Source: Chromohalobacter sarecensis
GTDB lineage: Bacteria > Pseudomonadota > Gammaproteobacteria > Pseudomonadales > Halomonadaceae
Assembly: GCF_023061135.1 (NCBI RefSeq)
Contig: NZ_JAKGAN010000004.1
Coordinates: 278,332 to 342,331 of the forward strand
Direction of reading: 5' to 3'
DNA length: 64,000 nucleotides
Shown: piece by piece, positions 51,222 to 60,278 of the stretch
How the letters are laid out: every line of letters starts with the position of its first letter
Position numbering within the stretch: position 1 is the stretch's first letter
Notes under the pieces: generated by a model
The model's database searches: none
The model's input: the letters and a program-made list of their open reading frames with translations, nothing else
Told to the model about the DNA's origin: nothing
Position numbers and translations under genes: made by a program

Positions 51222-52586
51222 TCACGCCAGGCGGCGAGCATTTTTCTTGCGCGGAATGCCCAGACGCTGACGACGCTCCCACAGGCATTTGCGGCTGATG
51301 CCCAGCTTCTGGGCCAGCTCGGTTTCACTCATCTGCGCCTGATGCTCGAGGACGAAATGCTGGAAGTAGTCTTCCAGAGACAGGTCGTCGTCGAGAACCT
51401 CGTCCTCCTCGGGGGCGTCGGACGATTCGGAAGGCGCAGCGATCGGCTCCTGTCTGCGTTCCAGTGGGAGGCCGAGATCGCCGGGGTGGATAAGGTGGCC
51501 CTCGGCGAGAATGACGCCGCGTTCTAGGGCATTTTCCAGCTCACGCACATTGCCTGGCCAGGCGTAACCGAGGATGTCGCGACGTGCGGCGCGCGATAAG
51601 CGCAATCCTGGTCGCGCATGGCGGGTGCAAGCCCGCTCGAGCAGGGCCTGGGCAATGGTGATGATATCGTCGTCGCGCTCGCGAAGCGGAGGCAGCTCGA
51701 TTTGCATGACATTCAGGCGATAGTAGAGGTCGAGCCTGAATTCGCCGCTGCGCGACAGCGAGTGCAGGTCACGATGCGTCGCCGCGATCAGGCGTACATC
51801 GACGTAACGCGTCTCCACCGAGCCGATGCGCCGGATCTCGCCTTCCTGAAGCACGCGTAGCAGGCGGGCTTGAGCATCCATGGGCAGCTCGCCGATCTCG
51901 TCGAGGAAGAGCGTGCCGCCATCGGCGGCTTCGACCAAGCCGGTGCGTGCACTGTTGGCTCCCGTGAAGGCGCCCTTTTCGTGGCCGAAGAGTTCGGATT
52001 CGATCAGGGTCTCGGGGATCGCAGCACAGTTGACGCAGATCAGCGGCGCCTTGGCGCGGCGGCTCTGGCGATGCAGGGCGCGCGCAACCAGTTCCTTGCC
52101 GGTACCCGATTCACCCTGCACGAGCACGGTGACGTCGGCGTGTGCCGTCTTGCGGATGCGTTCGTAGACACGCTGCATGGCGACGCACTCGCCGATCATG
52201 CCGCGAGGAGCATCACTAGGAGAGGCGGTGTCGTTGGTCGCCGGGCGTGCTAGCACACGTGACACGATCGCCAGGACGTCATCGTCATCGACGGGCTTGG
52301 CGATACAGTCGACGGCGCCTTCCTTGAGCGCGACCACGGCCTTTCGCAGGCTGGCGTGGTCGGTCATGACTAAGACCGGTGTCGGGGCGCTCAGCGCGAG
52401 CATCTGCGTGCCGTCTTCTCCTGCCAGGCGCAGATCGCAGATCACCAGGTCGAAGGTCTGTGGCGCCAGCGCCTGTGCGGCGTTGAGCGATGCGGCGGCC
52501 GCCACGTGGTACGCCTGGCGCTCGAGCAGGTCCTTCAGGGCCTGACGCGGCGTGTCTTGGTTTTCGACGATCAGGATTCGGCTCAT
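51222..52586 (-). CDS. cbrB: sigma-54-dependent response regulator CbrB
   Basis: NtrC-family activator that in Pseudomonas drives crcZ. The ATG at 52586 gives 454 residues (an ATG nine bases upstream is possible). Receiver domain about 1-115: phosphoacceptor Asp in VICDLRLAG (about 51), Thr in VMTDHAS and Lys in IAKPVDDDD are present, but the acidic pair reads VENQD, with Asn at the Mg-binding Asp position. AAA+ domain about 135-370 with [14 protein letters not shown] and [11 protein letters not shown] intact. The C-terminal HTH reads [15 protein letters not shown] and [19 protein letters not shown]. No cbrA gene adjoins it. Confidence 0.9.
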   Translation of the reverse strand: MSRILIVENQDTPRQALKDLLERQAYHVAAAASLNAAQALAPQTFDLVICDLRLAGEDGTQMLALSAPTPVLVMTDHASLRKAVVALKEGAVDCIAKPVDDDDVLAIVSRVLARPATNDTASPSDAPRGMIGECVAMQRVYERIRKTAHADVTVLVQGESGTGKELVARALHRQSRRAKAPLICVNCAAIPETLIESELFGHEKGAFTGANSARTGLVEAADGGTLFLDEIGELPMDAQARLLRVLQEGEIRRIGSVETRYVDVRLIAATHRDLHSLSRSGEFRLDLYYRLNVMQIELPPLRERDDDIITIAQALLERACTRHARPGLRLSRAARRDILGYAWPGNVRELENALERGVILAEGHLIHPGDLGLPLERRQEPIAAPSESSDAPEEDEVLDDDLSLEDYFQHFVLEHQAQMSETELAQKLGISRKCLWERRQRLGIPRKKNARRLA

Positions 52587-52644
52587 GGGCCTCATGGTCG
52601 CGTGAATGCATGGGGAGTGGCCGAGCGTCGGCGCTGGCGGCGCT

Positions 52645-52672
52645 CGGCAGGCTTGTATCCTGACGCCTGCCG
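52645..52672. other. hairpin in the cbrB-gluQ gap
   Basis: CGGCAGGC / GCCTGCCG with a 12-base loop in the 173 bp upstream of cbrB. There is no gene in this gap, where cbrA sits in Pseudomonas. Confidence 0.4.
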
Positions 52673-52759
52673 GCCAGGCGAATCAAGCCAAAGGGTGTGC
52701 GACCATGGCATGACAAGGTCGCTGGCCAGGGCGTTGGATGTCCACGCAGGCGTGGCTTT

Positions 52760-53635
52760 TCAGTGCTCGGTCGTTGCCAGGTGGCGTAGGCGTTCGGGGC
52801 ACCAGGTGCCGATCGCCGCGTCGAGTTGATCGGTCACGCAGGCATGTGCCATCTCGCGTGGCGGTTGCTGACCGAGTCGCTGCAAGGCGTGGTGCAGGGC
52901 GTGGCGGATGCCGGCCGCGTCGGTCGGTAGCGCCGGAGCAAGATTCTGCTTGGAGAGCTTCTGGCCGTTGTCACCGAGTACCAAGGGAAGGTGTAGATAG
53001 CGTGGCACCGGGAACCCCAGGGCATCTTGCAACTGACGTTGCCAGGGGGTGTTGTCGAGCAGGTCGGCGCCGCGCACCACATCGGAGACCTCTTGATCGG
53101 CATCATCGACGACCACCGCGAGCTGATACGCCCAAAGATCGTCCTTGCGCTTGAGGATGACGTCGCCCAGTTCGGCGGGATCGAAGCGCTGATGACCCAG
53201 GCGCCGGTCCTCCCATTCAACGGGACGCCGGCCAAGGTCGCTGCGCAGCCGCCAAGCCAGGGGGCGCTCGGGGTGCAGCGGCCCGTACCGGCACCAGCCG
53301 GGGTAGATCGCATGCTCGCGCCACTCTTTCCGCGAACAGCTGCACGGATAGGCAAGTCCTTGCTCGGCGAGGCGCTCGAGCGCTGCCTGGTAGTCCGCGT
53401 GACGCTCGCTCTGGTAGCGCACGCTGCCATCCCAGGTAAGGCCGAAGGCGTCCAACTGGCGGAGAATGGTATCGGCGGTGCCTGCGGGGCAGCGTGGCGG
53501 GTCGATATCCTCGATGCGCACGAGCCAGCGCCCCTTGGCGTGGCGTGCGTCGAGAAAGCTCGCCAGGGCCGCGATCAGCGACCCTAGGTGTAGAGGTCCC
53601 GAGGGGGTCGGTGCGAAGCGACCGATATACGACAT
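52760..53635 (-). CDS. gluQ: glutamyl-Q tRNA(Asp) synthetase
   Basis: Attaches glutamate to queuosine 34 of tRNA-Asp, a truncated GluRS paralogue. 291 residues, lacking the anticodon-binding domain. HIGH-like RFAPTPSGPLHLGSLIAAL, the zinc ligands in YPCSCSRKEWREHAIYPGWC and KLSKQNLAP (KMSKS-like) are visible. Downstream of dksA as in Pseudomonas and E. coli. Confidence 0.96.
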   Translation of the reverse strand: MSYIGRFAPTPSGPLHLGSLIAALASFLDARHAKGRWLVRIEDIDPPRCPAGTADTILRQLDAFGLTWDGSVRYQSERHADYQAALERLAEQGLAYPCSCSRKEWREHAIYPGWCRYGPLHPERPLAWRLRSDLGRRPVEWEDRRLGHQRFDPAELGDVILKRKDDLWAYQLAVVVDDADQEVSDVVRGADLLDNTPWQRQLQDALGFPVPRYLHLPLVLGDNGQKLSKQNLAPALPTDAAGIRHALHHALQRLGQQPPREMAHACVTDQLDAAIGTWCPERLRHLATTEH

Positions 53636-53661
53636 GAGCTACGTAGCCTGCGCCATGACAA

Positions 53662-53683
53662 ACGGGCACCCGAAGGTGCCCGT
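53662..53683 (-). terminator. hairpin between dksA and gluQ
   Basis: ACGGGCACC / GGTGCCCGT nine-bp stem with a TTCG loop (minus strand) and a weak T run. Probably attenuates gluQ transcription. Confidence 0.6.
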
Positions 53684-53706
53684 CGAGAGAGTATTCATAA
53701 ACGGCA

Positions 53707-54144
53707 TCAGCCGCCGAGTTGCTTTTCCTTGAGCTCCGACAGCGTCTTGCAGTCGACGCAGAGCGTGGCGGTAGGGCGAGCCTCGAGGCGGCGAATGCCG
53801 ATCTCGACGCCGCAGGCTTCACAGAAGCCGTAGTCATCCTCATCGATATTTTCGATGGTCTCGTTGATCTTCTTGAGAAGCTTGCGCTCGCGGTCGCGGG
53901 TACGCAATTCCAGGTTGAAGCCTTCTTCCTGGGTGGCACGGTCGGCCGGGTCGGCGAAGTTGTTGGCTTCTTCCTGCAGGTGGCGCACCGTGCGATCCAC
54001 CTCTTCCATGAGCTCCTGTTTCCAGATGAGCAGGATTTGGCGGAAGTGCGCGAGCTGCTGCTCGTTCATGTATTCTTCACCCGGCGCCGGGTCATACGGG
54101 GTGAATTTTTTCGGCGCTTCCGATTTGATTTCCGCTACTGGCAT
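53707..54144 (-). CDS. dksA: RNA polymerase-binding transcription factor DksA
   Basis: Works with ppGpp at rRNA and amino-acid promoters through the polymerase secondary channel. 145 residues: a coiled coil (about 30-110) with the acidic tip DPADRATQEE, and a four-Cys zinc finger CEACGVEIG...LCVDC near 113-137. Divergent from sfsA. Confidence 0.98.
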   Translation of the reverse strand: MPVAEIKSEAPKKFTPYDPAPGEEYMNEQQLAHFRQILLIWKQELMEEVDRTVRHLQEEANNFADPADRATQEEGFNLELRTRDRERKLLKKINETIENIDEDDYGFCEACGVEIGIRRLEARPTATLCVDCKTLSELKEKQLGG

Positions 54145-54390
54145 GGGACTGCCTCATTACGCAAGTGACTTGGGCCGATGCCTGGCCAGGGTAGGACTTG
54201 GGCGCCCGCCCGAAGCCTTGCTTATTTAGCGGAAAAATGCAGGCTTTGCAACCATTCTCGGCGACAAAATAGCGCTTTCCGATCTCGGTCAAGGCGCTGG
54301 AGCGCGCGCGTTCGCGGTCATGGCGCCGCTCTTGCGAAAATGTGATTTTTTGTCCTGCGGTGTGATGTGTTCGTGATCCAAGAGGGGAAG

Positions 54391-55137
54391 ATGGAATACA
54401 CGCAATTGACGCCCGGTATTCTGATGCGTCGCTACAAGCGTTTTCTGGCCGATGTGCGATTGGCATCGGGCGAGGAGGTGATCGCGCATTGTCCCAATAC
54501 CGGCTCCATGCGCGCGGTCAACGTCCCCGGGTGTCGCGTCTGGCTCTCGCCGAGTCGTAATCCCGCGCGCAAGCTGGCGTGGACCTGGGAATGGATCGAA
54601 CTGCCCATGCCCGGCGCAGCACCGGCGCTGGCCTCGGTGCACACCGGGCGCGCCAATGCGTGGGTCGAGGAGGCGCTGCGGGCGGGACGTATCGCCGAAC
54701 TGGCGGGGTATACGACGCTCAAGCGGGAGGCCAAGGTCGAAGGCGCACGGCTCGATTTCCGTCTCACCGAGGCGCGGCAAACGACCCATGTCGAAGTCAA
54801 GCAGGTGACGCTGCGTGAAGACGACGGCCATGGCTATTTCCCTGACTCGGTCAGCGAGCGCGGTCGCCGGCACCTAGAGAGCCTGGCGGCGCGGGTTGCG
54901 CTGGGCGAACGCGCGGTGCTCCTGTTTTGCGTGGCACATACCGGGATCGACGCCGTGGCGCCGGCCGCGCATCTCGATCCGGCCTATGCCGAGACGCTAC
55001 GTCGTGTCGCCGCCCAGGGGGTCGAGGTGCTGGCATATGGCGTCAGCGTCACCCGGGATGCGGGCGGCGCGCCCTGCGAGGCGATGCTGACCCGACGGCT
55101 GCCGGTAGATCTCGAGCGGCAGCCGCCGAGCGTCTGA
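54391..55137 (+). CDS. sfsA: sugar fermentation stimulation protein SfsA
   Basis: Predicted nuclease-fold protein, first noted for affecting maltose use in E. coli. The ATG at 54391, after GAGGGGA, gives 248 residues. The family core LTPGILMRRYKRFLADV, HCPNTGSMRAVNVPGCRVWLS (seen as HCPNTGSMRAVNVPG), EVKQVTL and YFPDSVSERGRRHL is present. Convergent with metW, with one base between stops. Confidence 0.95.
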   Translation: MEYTQLTPGILMRRYKRFLADVRLASGEEVIAHCPNTGSMRAVNVPGCRVWLSPSRNPARKLAWTWEWIELPMPGAAPALASVHTGRANAWVEEALRAGRIAELAGYTTLKREAKVEGARLDFRLTEARQTTHVEVKQVTLREDDGHGYFPDSVSERGRRHLESLAARVALGERAVLLFCVAHTGIDAVAPAAHLDPAYAETLRRVAAQGVEVLAYGVSVTRDAGGAPCEAMLTRRLPVDLERQPPSV

Positions 55138-55138
55138 G

Positions 55139-55738
55139 TCAGCGTGAGGCGCGCGTGACACGGAAGATCGCCGTTTCCCCGCACAGGTTGGGCCACAGCC
55201 GCGAGCTCCAGTGCGGTTCGTGATCGCCGTTACCGACGCGTTGGTCGACGATGGTCAGGCCTTTATCGCGGCACAGTTGCCCGAAGTCGCGAAACGTCGA
55301 TAGGTGGATGTTGGGCGTGTCGTACCAGGCATGGGGCAATGATTTGGAGACCGGCATGCGGCCCTGAAAGCCGAGATAGAGGCGGTGGCGCCAGTAGGCG
55401 AAGTTGGGAAAGGCGATGATGCATTCGCGGCCCACGCGCAGCATTTCGTCGAGGGTGCGGTCCGGGCGCTGCAAAGCCTGAAGCGCCTGGGTCATGATCA
55501 CCAGGTCATAGGCATCGTCGTCGACGTTGCTCAGGCCGTCGTCGATGTCCTGTTCGATGACGCTGACCCCACGCTCGATGCAAGCAGTGATGCCATCGGG
55601 ATCGATCTCCAGGCCGTAGCCGACGACCTGCTTGTCACGCGCCAGGGCGGCAAGCAACTCGCCGTCGCCGCAGCCCAGGTCGAGCACGCGCGCGCCTTGC
55701 GGCACCCAGTCGTGGATCAATTTGAGATCGGCACGCAT
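55139..55738 (-). CDS. metW: methionine biosynthesis protein MetW
   Basis: SAM-dependent methyltransferase-like partner of MetX. The ATG at 55738 overlaps the metX stop by one base (TGATG), giving 199 residues: RADLKLIHDWVPQGARVLDLGCGDGELLAALA (seen as VLDLGCGDGELLAAL), DYDLVIMTQALQAL-like and FPNFAYWRHRLYLGFQGRMPV. In Pseudomonas it is required for or enhances MetX activity. A longer N-terminal extension in this frame is not coding. Confidence 0.95.
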   Translation of the reverse strand: MRADLKLIHDWVPQGARVLDLGCGDGELLAALARDKQVVGYGLEIDPDGITACIERGVSVIEQDIDDGLSNVDDDAYDLVIMTQALQALQRPDRTLDEMLRVGRECIIAFPNFAYWRHRLYLGFQGRMPVSKSLPHAWYDTPNIHLSTFRDFGQLCRDKGLTIVDQRVGNGDHEPHWSSRLWPNLCGETAIFRVTRASR

Positions 55739-56898
55739 CAGGTCGTCTCCTCGAGCTGCAGGTCGCGGGCAACGCGACGCATGAAACCACCGAACACCGC
55801 TTCGTAACGTGGATGCGGCAGCAGGAATGCATCGTGGCCGTGGGGCGAGTCGATGCTGGCGTAGCTGACGGTCTTGTCGGCGCGCATCAGGGCGTCGACC
55901 AGCTCGCGCGAACGCGGCGGCGCGAAACGCCAGTCGGTGGTAAAGCTGACCACCAAGAACGGACATTGCGCCGGCGCCAGCGCGGCGGCCAGATCGCCGC
56001 CGTGCAAGGCGGCCGGGTCGAAGTAATCCAGCGCCTTGGTCATCAGCAGGTAAGTGTTGGCATCGAAGCTGGTGGAAAACGTATCGCCCTGGTGACGCAG
56101 ATACGATTCGACCTGGAATTCCACGTCATAGCCGAAGTTGAGCTGATCGGTACGCAGATCGCGGCCGAACTTGGCCCCCATCGAATGCTCGGACAGATAG
56201 GTAATATGGCCGATCATGCGGGCCAGCTTGAGCCCGCGCTTGGGCACCGTGCCGTGCTCCTCATACCAGCCGTCATGAAAATCGGGATCCGAGCGGATCG
56301 CCTGGCGGGCGACCTCGTTGAAGGCGATATTCTGCGCCGAGAGGCGTGGCGTGGCGGCGATGACCACGGCATTGGCGATGCGCTCGGGATACGCCATCGC
56401 CCATTGCAACACCTGCATGCCGCCGAGGCTGCCGCCGACCACGGCGGCGAAGCGTTCGATGCCCAGTCGATCGGCCAGACGTGCCTGACTATGCACCCAG
56501 TCGGCCACCGTCAGGACTGGAAATGCCGGACCCCAGGCGCGCTGAGTCTCGGGGTTGGTCGAGGCGGGGCCGGTACTGCCGTGGCAGCCACCGAGGTTGT
56601 TGAGCGAGACGACGAAGTAGCGCTCGGTATCGATCGCCTTGCCGGGACCGATATAGGCATCCCACCAGCCGGGCTTGCGATCTTCCATGCCGTGGAAGCC
56701 CGCCGCGTGATGATGGCCGGAAAGCGCATGGCAGATCAGTACCGCGTTATTGCGTTCGGCATTGAGCGTGCCATACGTCTCGTAGACCAGCGTGTAGTCG
56801 GACAGCGTCTTGCCGCCAGCCAATGCCAGCGGGGTATCGAAGTGCGCCGTTTGCGGCGTGACCAGACCGACCGAGTCGGGAGGTAGCGTATCGGGCAT
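55738..56898 (-). CDS. metX: homoserine O-acyltransferase MetX
   Basis: Activates homoserine for methionine synthesis. 386 residues, alpha/beta hydrolase fold: catalytic Ser in [14 protein letters not shown] (about 160), an Asp in the C-terminal half and His in [12 protein letters not shown]. Substrate may be acetyl- or succinyl-CoA; proteobacterial MetX with MetW often uses succinyl-CoA, so the acyl donor is open. Last-but-one gene of the yggS-proC-yggT-metXW run. Confidence 0.95.
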   Translation of the reverse strand: MPDTLPPDSVGLVTPQTAHFDTPLALAGGKTLSDYTLVYETYGTLNAERNNAVLICHALSGHHHAAGFHGMEDRKPGWWDAYIGPGKAIDTERYFVVSLNNLGGCHGSTGPASTNPETQRAWGPAFPVLTVADWVHSQARLADRLGIERFAAVVGGSLGGMQVLQWAMAYPERIANAVVIAATPRLSAQNIAFNEVARQAIRSDPDFHDGWYEEHGTVPKRGLKLARMIGHITYLSEHSMGAKFGRDLRTDQLNFGYDVEFQVESYLRHQGDTFSTSFDANTYLLMTKALDYFDPAALHGGDLAAALAPAQCPFLVVSFTTDWRFAPPRSRELVDALMRADKTVSYASIDSPHGHDAFLLPHPRYEAVFGGFMRRVARDLQLEETT

Positions 56899-56958
56899 CG
56901 TGTGTGTCGGTTTCCGTGTCCAGCGTGAGGCGCGTGACGGCGCCAGGATGATGAATGT

Positions 56959-57549
56959 TCAGAAGCCTACCAGCATGCCGGGTAATCCTGCCGCACGGGC
57001 CAGGGCGCCGACGACGAGGCTGTCGATCAGGCTGATGGCGATGAACACCACGATGGGCGACAAGTCGATCATGCCCAGCGGAGGGATGACCTTGCGCACC
57101 GGGGCCATGATCGGCTCGACTAGTTGATGGACGAGAATGGCGCCGGGATGGCTGGCCTGTGGCGCGACCCAACTGAGAATGATCATGATGATCAGAGCGA
57201 AGAAATAGATGTCGAGAATCGCGCTCAACACCCCGGCCAGTGCCGCCACCAGTACGCCCTGAATCGGCGGCATACCGATGCCGGCGAGCTTGAGCAGCAC
57301 GAAGATGGTGATGCCCTTGAGTAGCAGGCCCGCGACCAGCGAGGCGGGATCGAAGCGTCCACGTGGGCGGAAGATACGCTGCAAGGGCGCGACTACCGGC
57401 CGTGTGGCGGTGATTACCGCCTGGCTGACGGGGTTGTAATAATCGGCGCGCGAAAACTGCAGCAGAAAGCGCAGCATCAGGACGAACAGATACACATTGA
57501 TTAGCGTGTTGACCAGCATCAAGCCGGCGCTTCCCATTTGGCTGCCCAT
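56959..57549 (-). CDS. yggT: YggT family membrane protein
   Basis: Integral membrane protein with two copies of the YGGT domain. 196 residues with four to five helices; LMLRFLLQFSRADYYNPVSQAV and RPVVAPLQRIFRP in the first repeat, ILSWVAPQASHPGAILVHQLVEPIMAPVRKVIPP (read as LSWVAP and EPIMAPVRKVIPP) in the second. GGAGGAG before the ATG. Associated with proC and possibly with osmotic or division functions. Confidence 0.93.
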   Translation of the reverse strand: MGSQMGSAGLMLVNTLINVYLFVLMLRFLLQFSRADYYNPVSQAVITATRPVVAPLQRIFRPRGRFDPASLVAGLLLKGITIFVLLKLAGIGMPPIQGVLVAALAGVLSAILDIYFFALIIMIILSWVAPQASHPGAILVHQLVEPIMAPVRKVIPPLGMIDLSPIVVFIAISLIDSLVVGALARAAGLPGMLVGF

Positions 57550-57582
57550 GGGGCTCCTCCGTGTCGGATGGGTGTAGGGGAT

Positions 57583-58407
57583 TCAGTCGCGGCTCAGTTC
57601 GTCGGCCAGTTCACGGGCGCGTGTCGCGCAGGCTTGCGTGGCGTTTTCGAACAGCCGACGCAGGCCGTCGTCCTCGAAGCTATTGATGGCGCGTTCGGTG
57701 GTGCCGTTGGGCGAGGTCACGCGGCGGCGCAATTCAGCGGGCTCGAATTCGCTTTCGCGGGCCATGCTGGCCGCGCCGTAGGCGGTTTGCAGCGCCAGGC
57801 GGCGGGCACTGTCGGCGGGCAGGCCGAGCTTCTTGCCGGCGTCTTCGAGGGCTTCCATGATCAGGAAGAAATACGCTGGCCCGCTACCCGACACGGCCGT
57901 AACCGCCTCGAGAAGCGTCTCGTCGGCGACCCACTCGACGAGTCCCACGGCTTCCAGCAGCGAGGTGGCCAACTGTTTCTGTTCCTCGCTGACGCGGGCG
58001 TTGGCGTAAAGCCCCGCGGCGCCCTGGCCGACCAGGCTGGGGGTGTTGGGCATGCAGCGGATCACGGCCATGTCACCGCCCAGCCAAGTATCCAGCGTCT
58101 CGGCACTCAGGCCGGCGGCCACGGAGACGATCAGGGGGCGTTGGCGCTGCACGCTATCGCGCAATTCCTCGCATACCTCGCGCATGACCTGCGGCTTGAC
58201 GGCCAGGACCACGACATCCGCGTGTTCGACGGCGGCGTTGTTGTCGGATGTGGTGTTGACACCATAGCGTGAGGCGAGCGCGTCGAGTGTCTGGGCGCCG
58301 CGTGCGGTGGCAGTGATGGCCTCGGCGGGGTAGCCGCCTTCGATCATGCCGCCGAAAATGGCGCTGGCCATGTTCCCGGCGCCGATGAATGTGACTTGGC
58401 TTGTCAT
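57583..58407 (-). CDS. proC: pyrroline-5-carboxylate reductase
   Basis: Last step of proline synthesis. The ATG at 58407, behind AGGAGA, gives 274 residues; a much longer upstream extension of the frame is not real. Rossmann motif VTFIGAGNMASAIFGGMI, then ILAVKPQ-like VVVLAVKPQVMREV, and the dimer domain with ALSGSGPAYFFL-type AVSGSGPAYFFLIMEAL and TSPNGTTERAI. Confidence 0.97.
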   Translation of the reverse strand: MTSQVTFIGAGNMASAIFGGMIEGGYPAEAITATARGAQTLDALASRYGVNTTSDNNAAVEHADVVVLAVKPQVMREVCEELRDSVQRQRPLIVSVAAGLSAETLDTWLGGDMAVIRCMPNTPSLVGQGAAGLYANARVSEEQKQLATSLLEAVGLVEWVADETLLEAVTAVSGSGPAYFFLIMEALEDAGKKLGLPADSARRLALQTAYGAASMARESEFEPAELRRRVTSPNGTTERAINSFEDDGLRRLFENATQACATRARELADELSRD

Positions 58408-58457
58408 GGGGTCTCCTGAAGTGTCGCGGCGACACAATGGGGTTAGGGGCAAGGCGA

Positions 58458-59165
58458 TCAGGGGCGCGGCGCGCGCTGCCCGAAAATGGCCGTGCCCAGA
58501 CGGACCAGGGTGGCACCTTCGAGGACGGCGGCCTCGAGATCGCCGCTCATGCCCATCGATAAGGTATCCAGAGGCGCCTGGGGATGCCGCTGGCGGAGCA
58601 TTTCGAGCAAGGTGCGCAGCTCGGCGAAGGGTCGCCGCTGGGCCGCTAGGTCGTCGCGCGGCGCGGGCAGCGTCATCAAACCGCGTAGTCGCAGACGTGG
58701 CAGCGCCACCACGGCGTCGGCCAGTGCCGGCAAGGCCTCGGGCGAAACGCCGGATTTGCTGGTTTCGCCGCTGACGTTGACCTGCAGGCAGACATCCAGC
58801 GGTTCCAGCGCCGCCGGGCGCTGTGCATCGAGGCGTGTGGCGATGCGCGCGCGGTCGATGGTATGCACCCACTGGAAGTGCTCGGCCACCGCGCGGGTCT
58901 TGTTGGATTGCAAAGGACCGATGAAATGCCAGACGATACCCTCGAGATCGTCCAGCGCGGCCTGTTTGTCGAGCGCTTCCTGAAGATAGTTCTCGCCGAA
59001 GGCGCGTTGCCCCGCTGTGAAGGCCTGACGCACACTCGCTGCGGGTTGCGTCTTGCTCACGGCCAGCAGGCAGGCGCTCTCGCCGTCACGCCCCGCGTGC
59101 GCCAGGGCGTGGGCCAAACGCTGGCGAGCGCGTTCGAGGGATTCTGCGATGGTGACATCTGGCAT
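58458..59165 (-). CDS. yggS: PLP homeostasis protein YggS
   Basis: Pyridoxal-phosphate-binding TIM-barrel protein that balances vitamin B6. The ATG at 59165 gives 235 residues; the upstream part of the frame is not coding. Motifs: LLAVSKTQPA (the PLP lysine), FGENYLQEA, WHFIGPLQSNKTRAVAEHF (seen as WHFIGPLQSNK) and SMGMSGDLEAAVLEGAT. Divergent from pilT, with 34 bp between starts. Confidence 0.96.
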   Translation of the reverse strand: MPDVTIAESLERARQRLAHALAHAGRDGESACLLAVSKTQPAASVRQAFTAGQRAFGENYLQEALDKQAALDDLEGIVWHFIGPLQSNKTRAVAEHFQWVHTIDRARIATRLDAQRPAALEPLDVCLQVNVSGETSKSGVSPEALPALADAVVALPRLRLRGLMTLPAPRDDLAAQRRPFAELRTLLEMLRQRHPQAPLDTLSMGMSGDLEAAVLEGATLVRLGTAIFGQRAPRP

Positions 59166-59199
59166 ACTGGGAAACCCTGTCCGCGAGCGAGAGAAGTGC

Positions 59200-60240
59200 A
59201 TGGATATTATCGAATTGCTGGCGTTCTCGGCAAAGCAGAAGGCGTCCGATCTGCATCTGTCCGCTGGTTTGCCGCCGATGATTCGCGTCGACGGCGACAT
59301 TCGCCGGCTCAACGTGGAGCCGATCGAGGACCGTGATGTTCGCAAATTGATCTATGCGATCATGAACGATCAGCAGCGCCGCGACTACGAAGAGGCGCTC
59401 GAGCATGATTTCTCGTTCGAGGTGCCGGGCGTGGCGCGCTTCCGCGTCAACGTCTTCCATCAGGGGCGCGGCGCGGGCGCCGTCTTTCGCACCATTCCCA
59501 GCGAGGTGCTTACCCTCGACGACCTGGACCTGGGCGAAGCGTTTCGTCGCCTAGCCTCGCTGCCGCGCGGGCTGGTGCTGGTGACGGGGCCGACCGGGTC
59601 GGGCAAGAGTACGACCTTGGCGGCGATGATCGACTACGTCAACGAAAACTACTATCAGCATGTGCTGACCATCGAGGACCCGGTGGAGTTCGTGCATCGC
59701 AGCAAGCGCAGTCTCGTCAATCAGCGCGAGTTGCATCGCGATACGCGCAGCTTCGCCACGGCGTTGCGCTCGGCGTTGCGTGAGGATCCCGACGTGATCC
59801 TGGTCGGCGAGCTGCGCGACCTGGAAACCATCCGCCTGGCGTTGACTGCCGCCGAAACCGGGCATCTGGTGTTCGGTACCTTGCACACCACCTCGGCAGC
59901 CAAGACCGTGGACCGCATCATCGATGTGTTCCCGGGCGATGAGAAAAGCATGGTGCGTTCGATGTTGTCCGAGTCGCTGCAGGGGGTCATCTCGCAGGTG
60001 CTGCTCAAGCGTGAAGGCGGCGGACGTGTGGCGGCCCATGAGATCTTGGTGGCCAGTGCGGCAGTGCGTAACCTGATCCGCGAGAACAAGCTGGCGCAGA
60101 TGTATTCCTCGATCCAGACCGGCGGCAGCCTGGGCATGCAGACCCTGGATGCGGCGCTTTCGCGTCTGGTGTCGCAGGGGGTCGTTTCGCGTGCCGAGGC
60201 ACAGGCCAAGGCGAAGGATGGACGCGTGCTGGGCGTGTGA
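59200..60240 (+). CDS. pilT: type IV pilus retraction ATPase PilT
   Basis: Hexameric cytoplasmic motor that retracts type IV pili in twitching and DNA uptake. The ATG at 59200 gives 346 residues: MDIIELLAFSAKQKASDLHLSAGLPP, Walker A GPTGSGKST (about 130), Asp/His boxes and the AIRNLIRE-type AVRNLIRENKLAQMYS. The frame's earlier portion is antisense to yggS. Paired with pilU. Confidence 0.97.
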   Translation: MDIIELLAFSAKQKASDLHLSAGLPPMIRVDGDIRRLNVEPIEDRDVRKLIYAIMNDQQRRDYEEALEHDFSFEVPGVARFRVNVFHQGRGAGAVFRTIPSEVLTLDDLDLGEAFRRLASLPRGLVLVTGPTGSGKSTTLAAMIDYVNENYYQHVLTIEDPVEFVHRSKRSLVNQRELHRDTRSFATALRSALREDPDVILVGELRDLETIRLALTAAETGHLVFGTLHTTSAAKTVDRIIDVFPGDEKSMVRSMLSESLQGVISQVLLKREGGGRVAAHEILVASAAVRNLIRENKLAQMYSSIQTGGSLGMQTLDAALSRLVSQGVVSRAEAQAKAKDGRVLGV

Positions 60241-60278
60241 GCCGGGCACCAATCGACGGTCGCGAAGGAGAACGCGAG

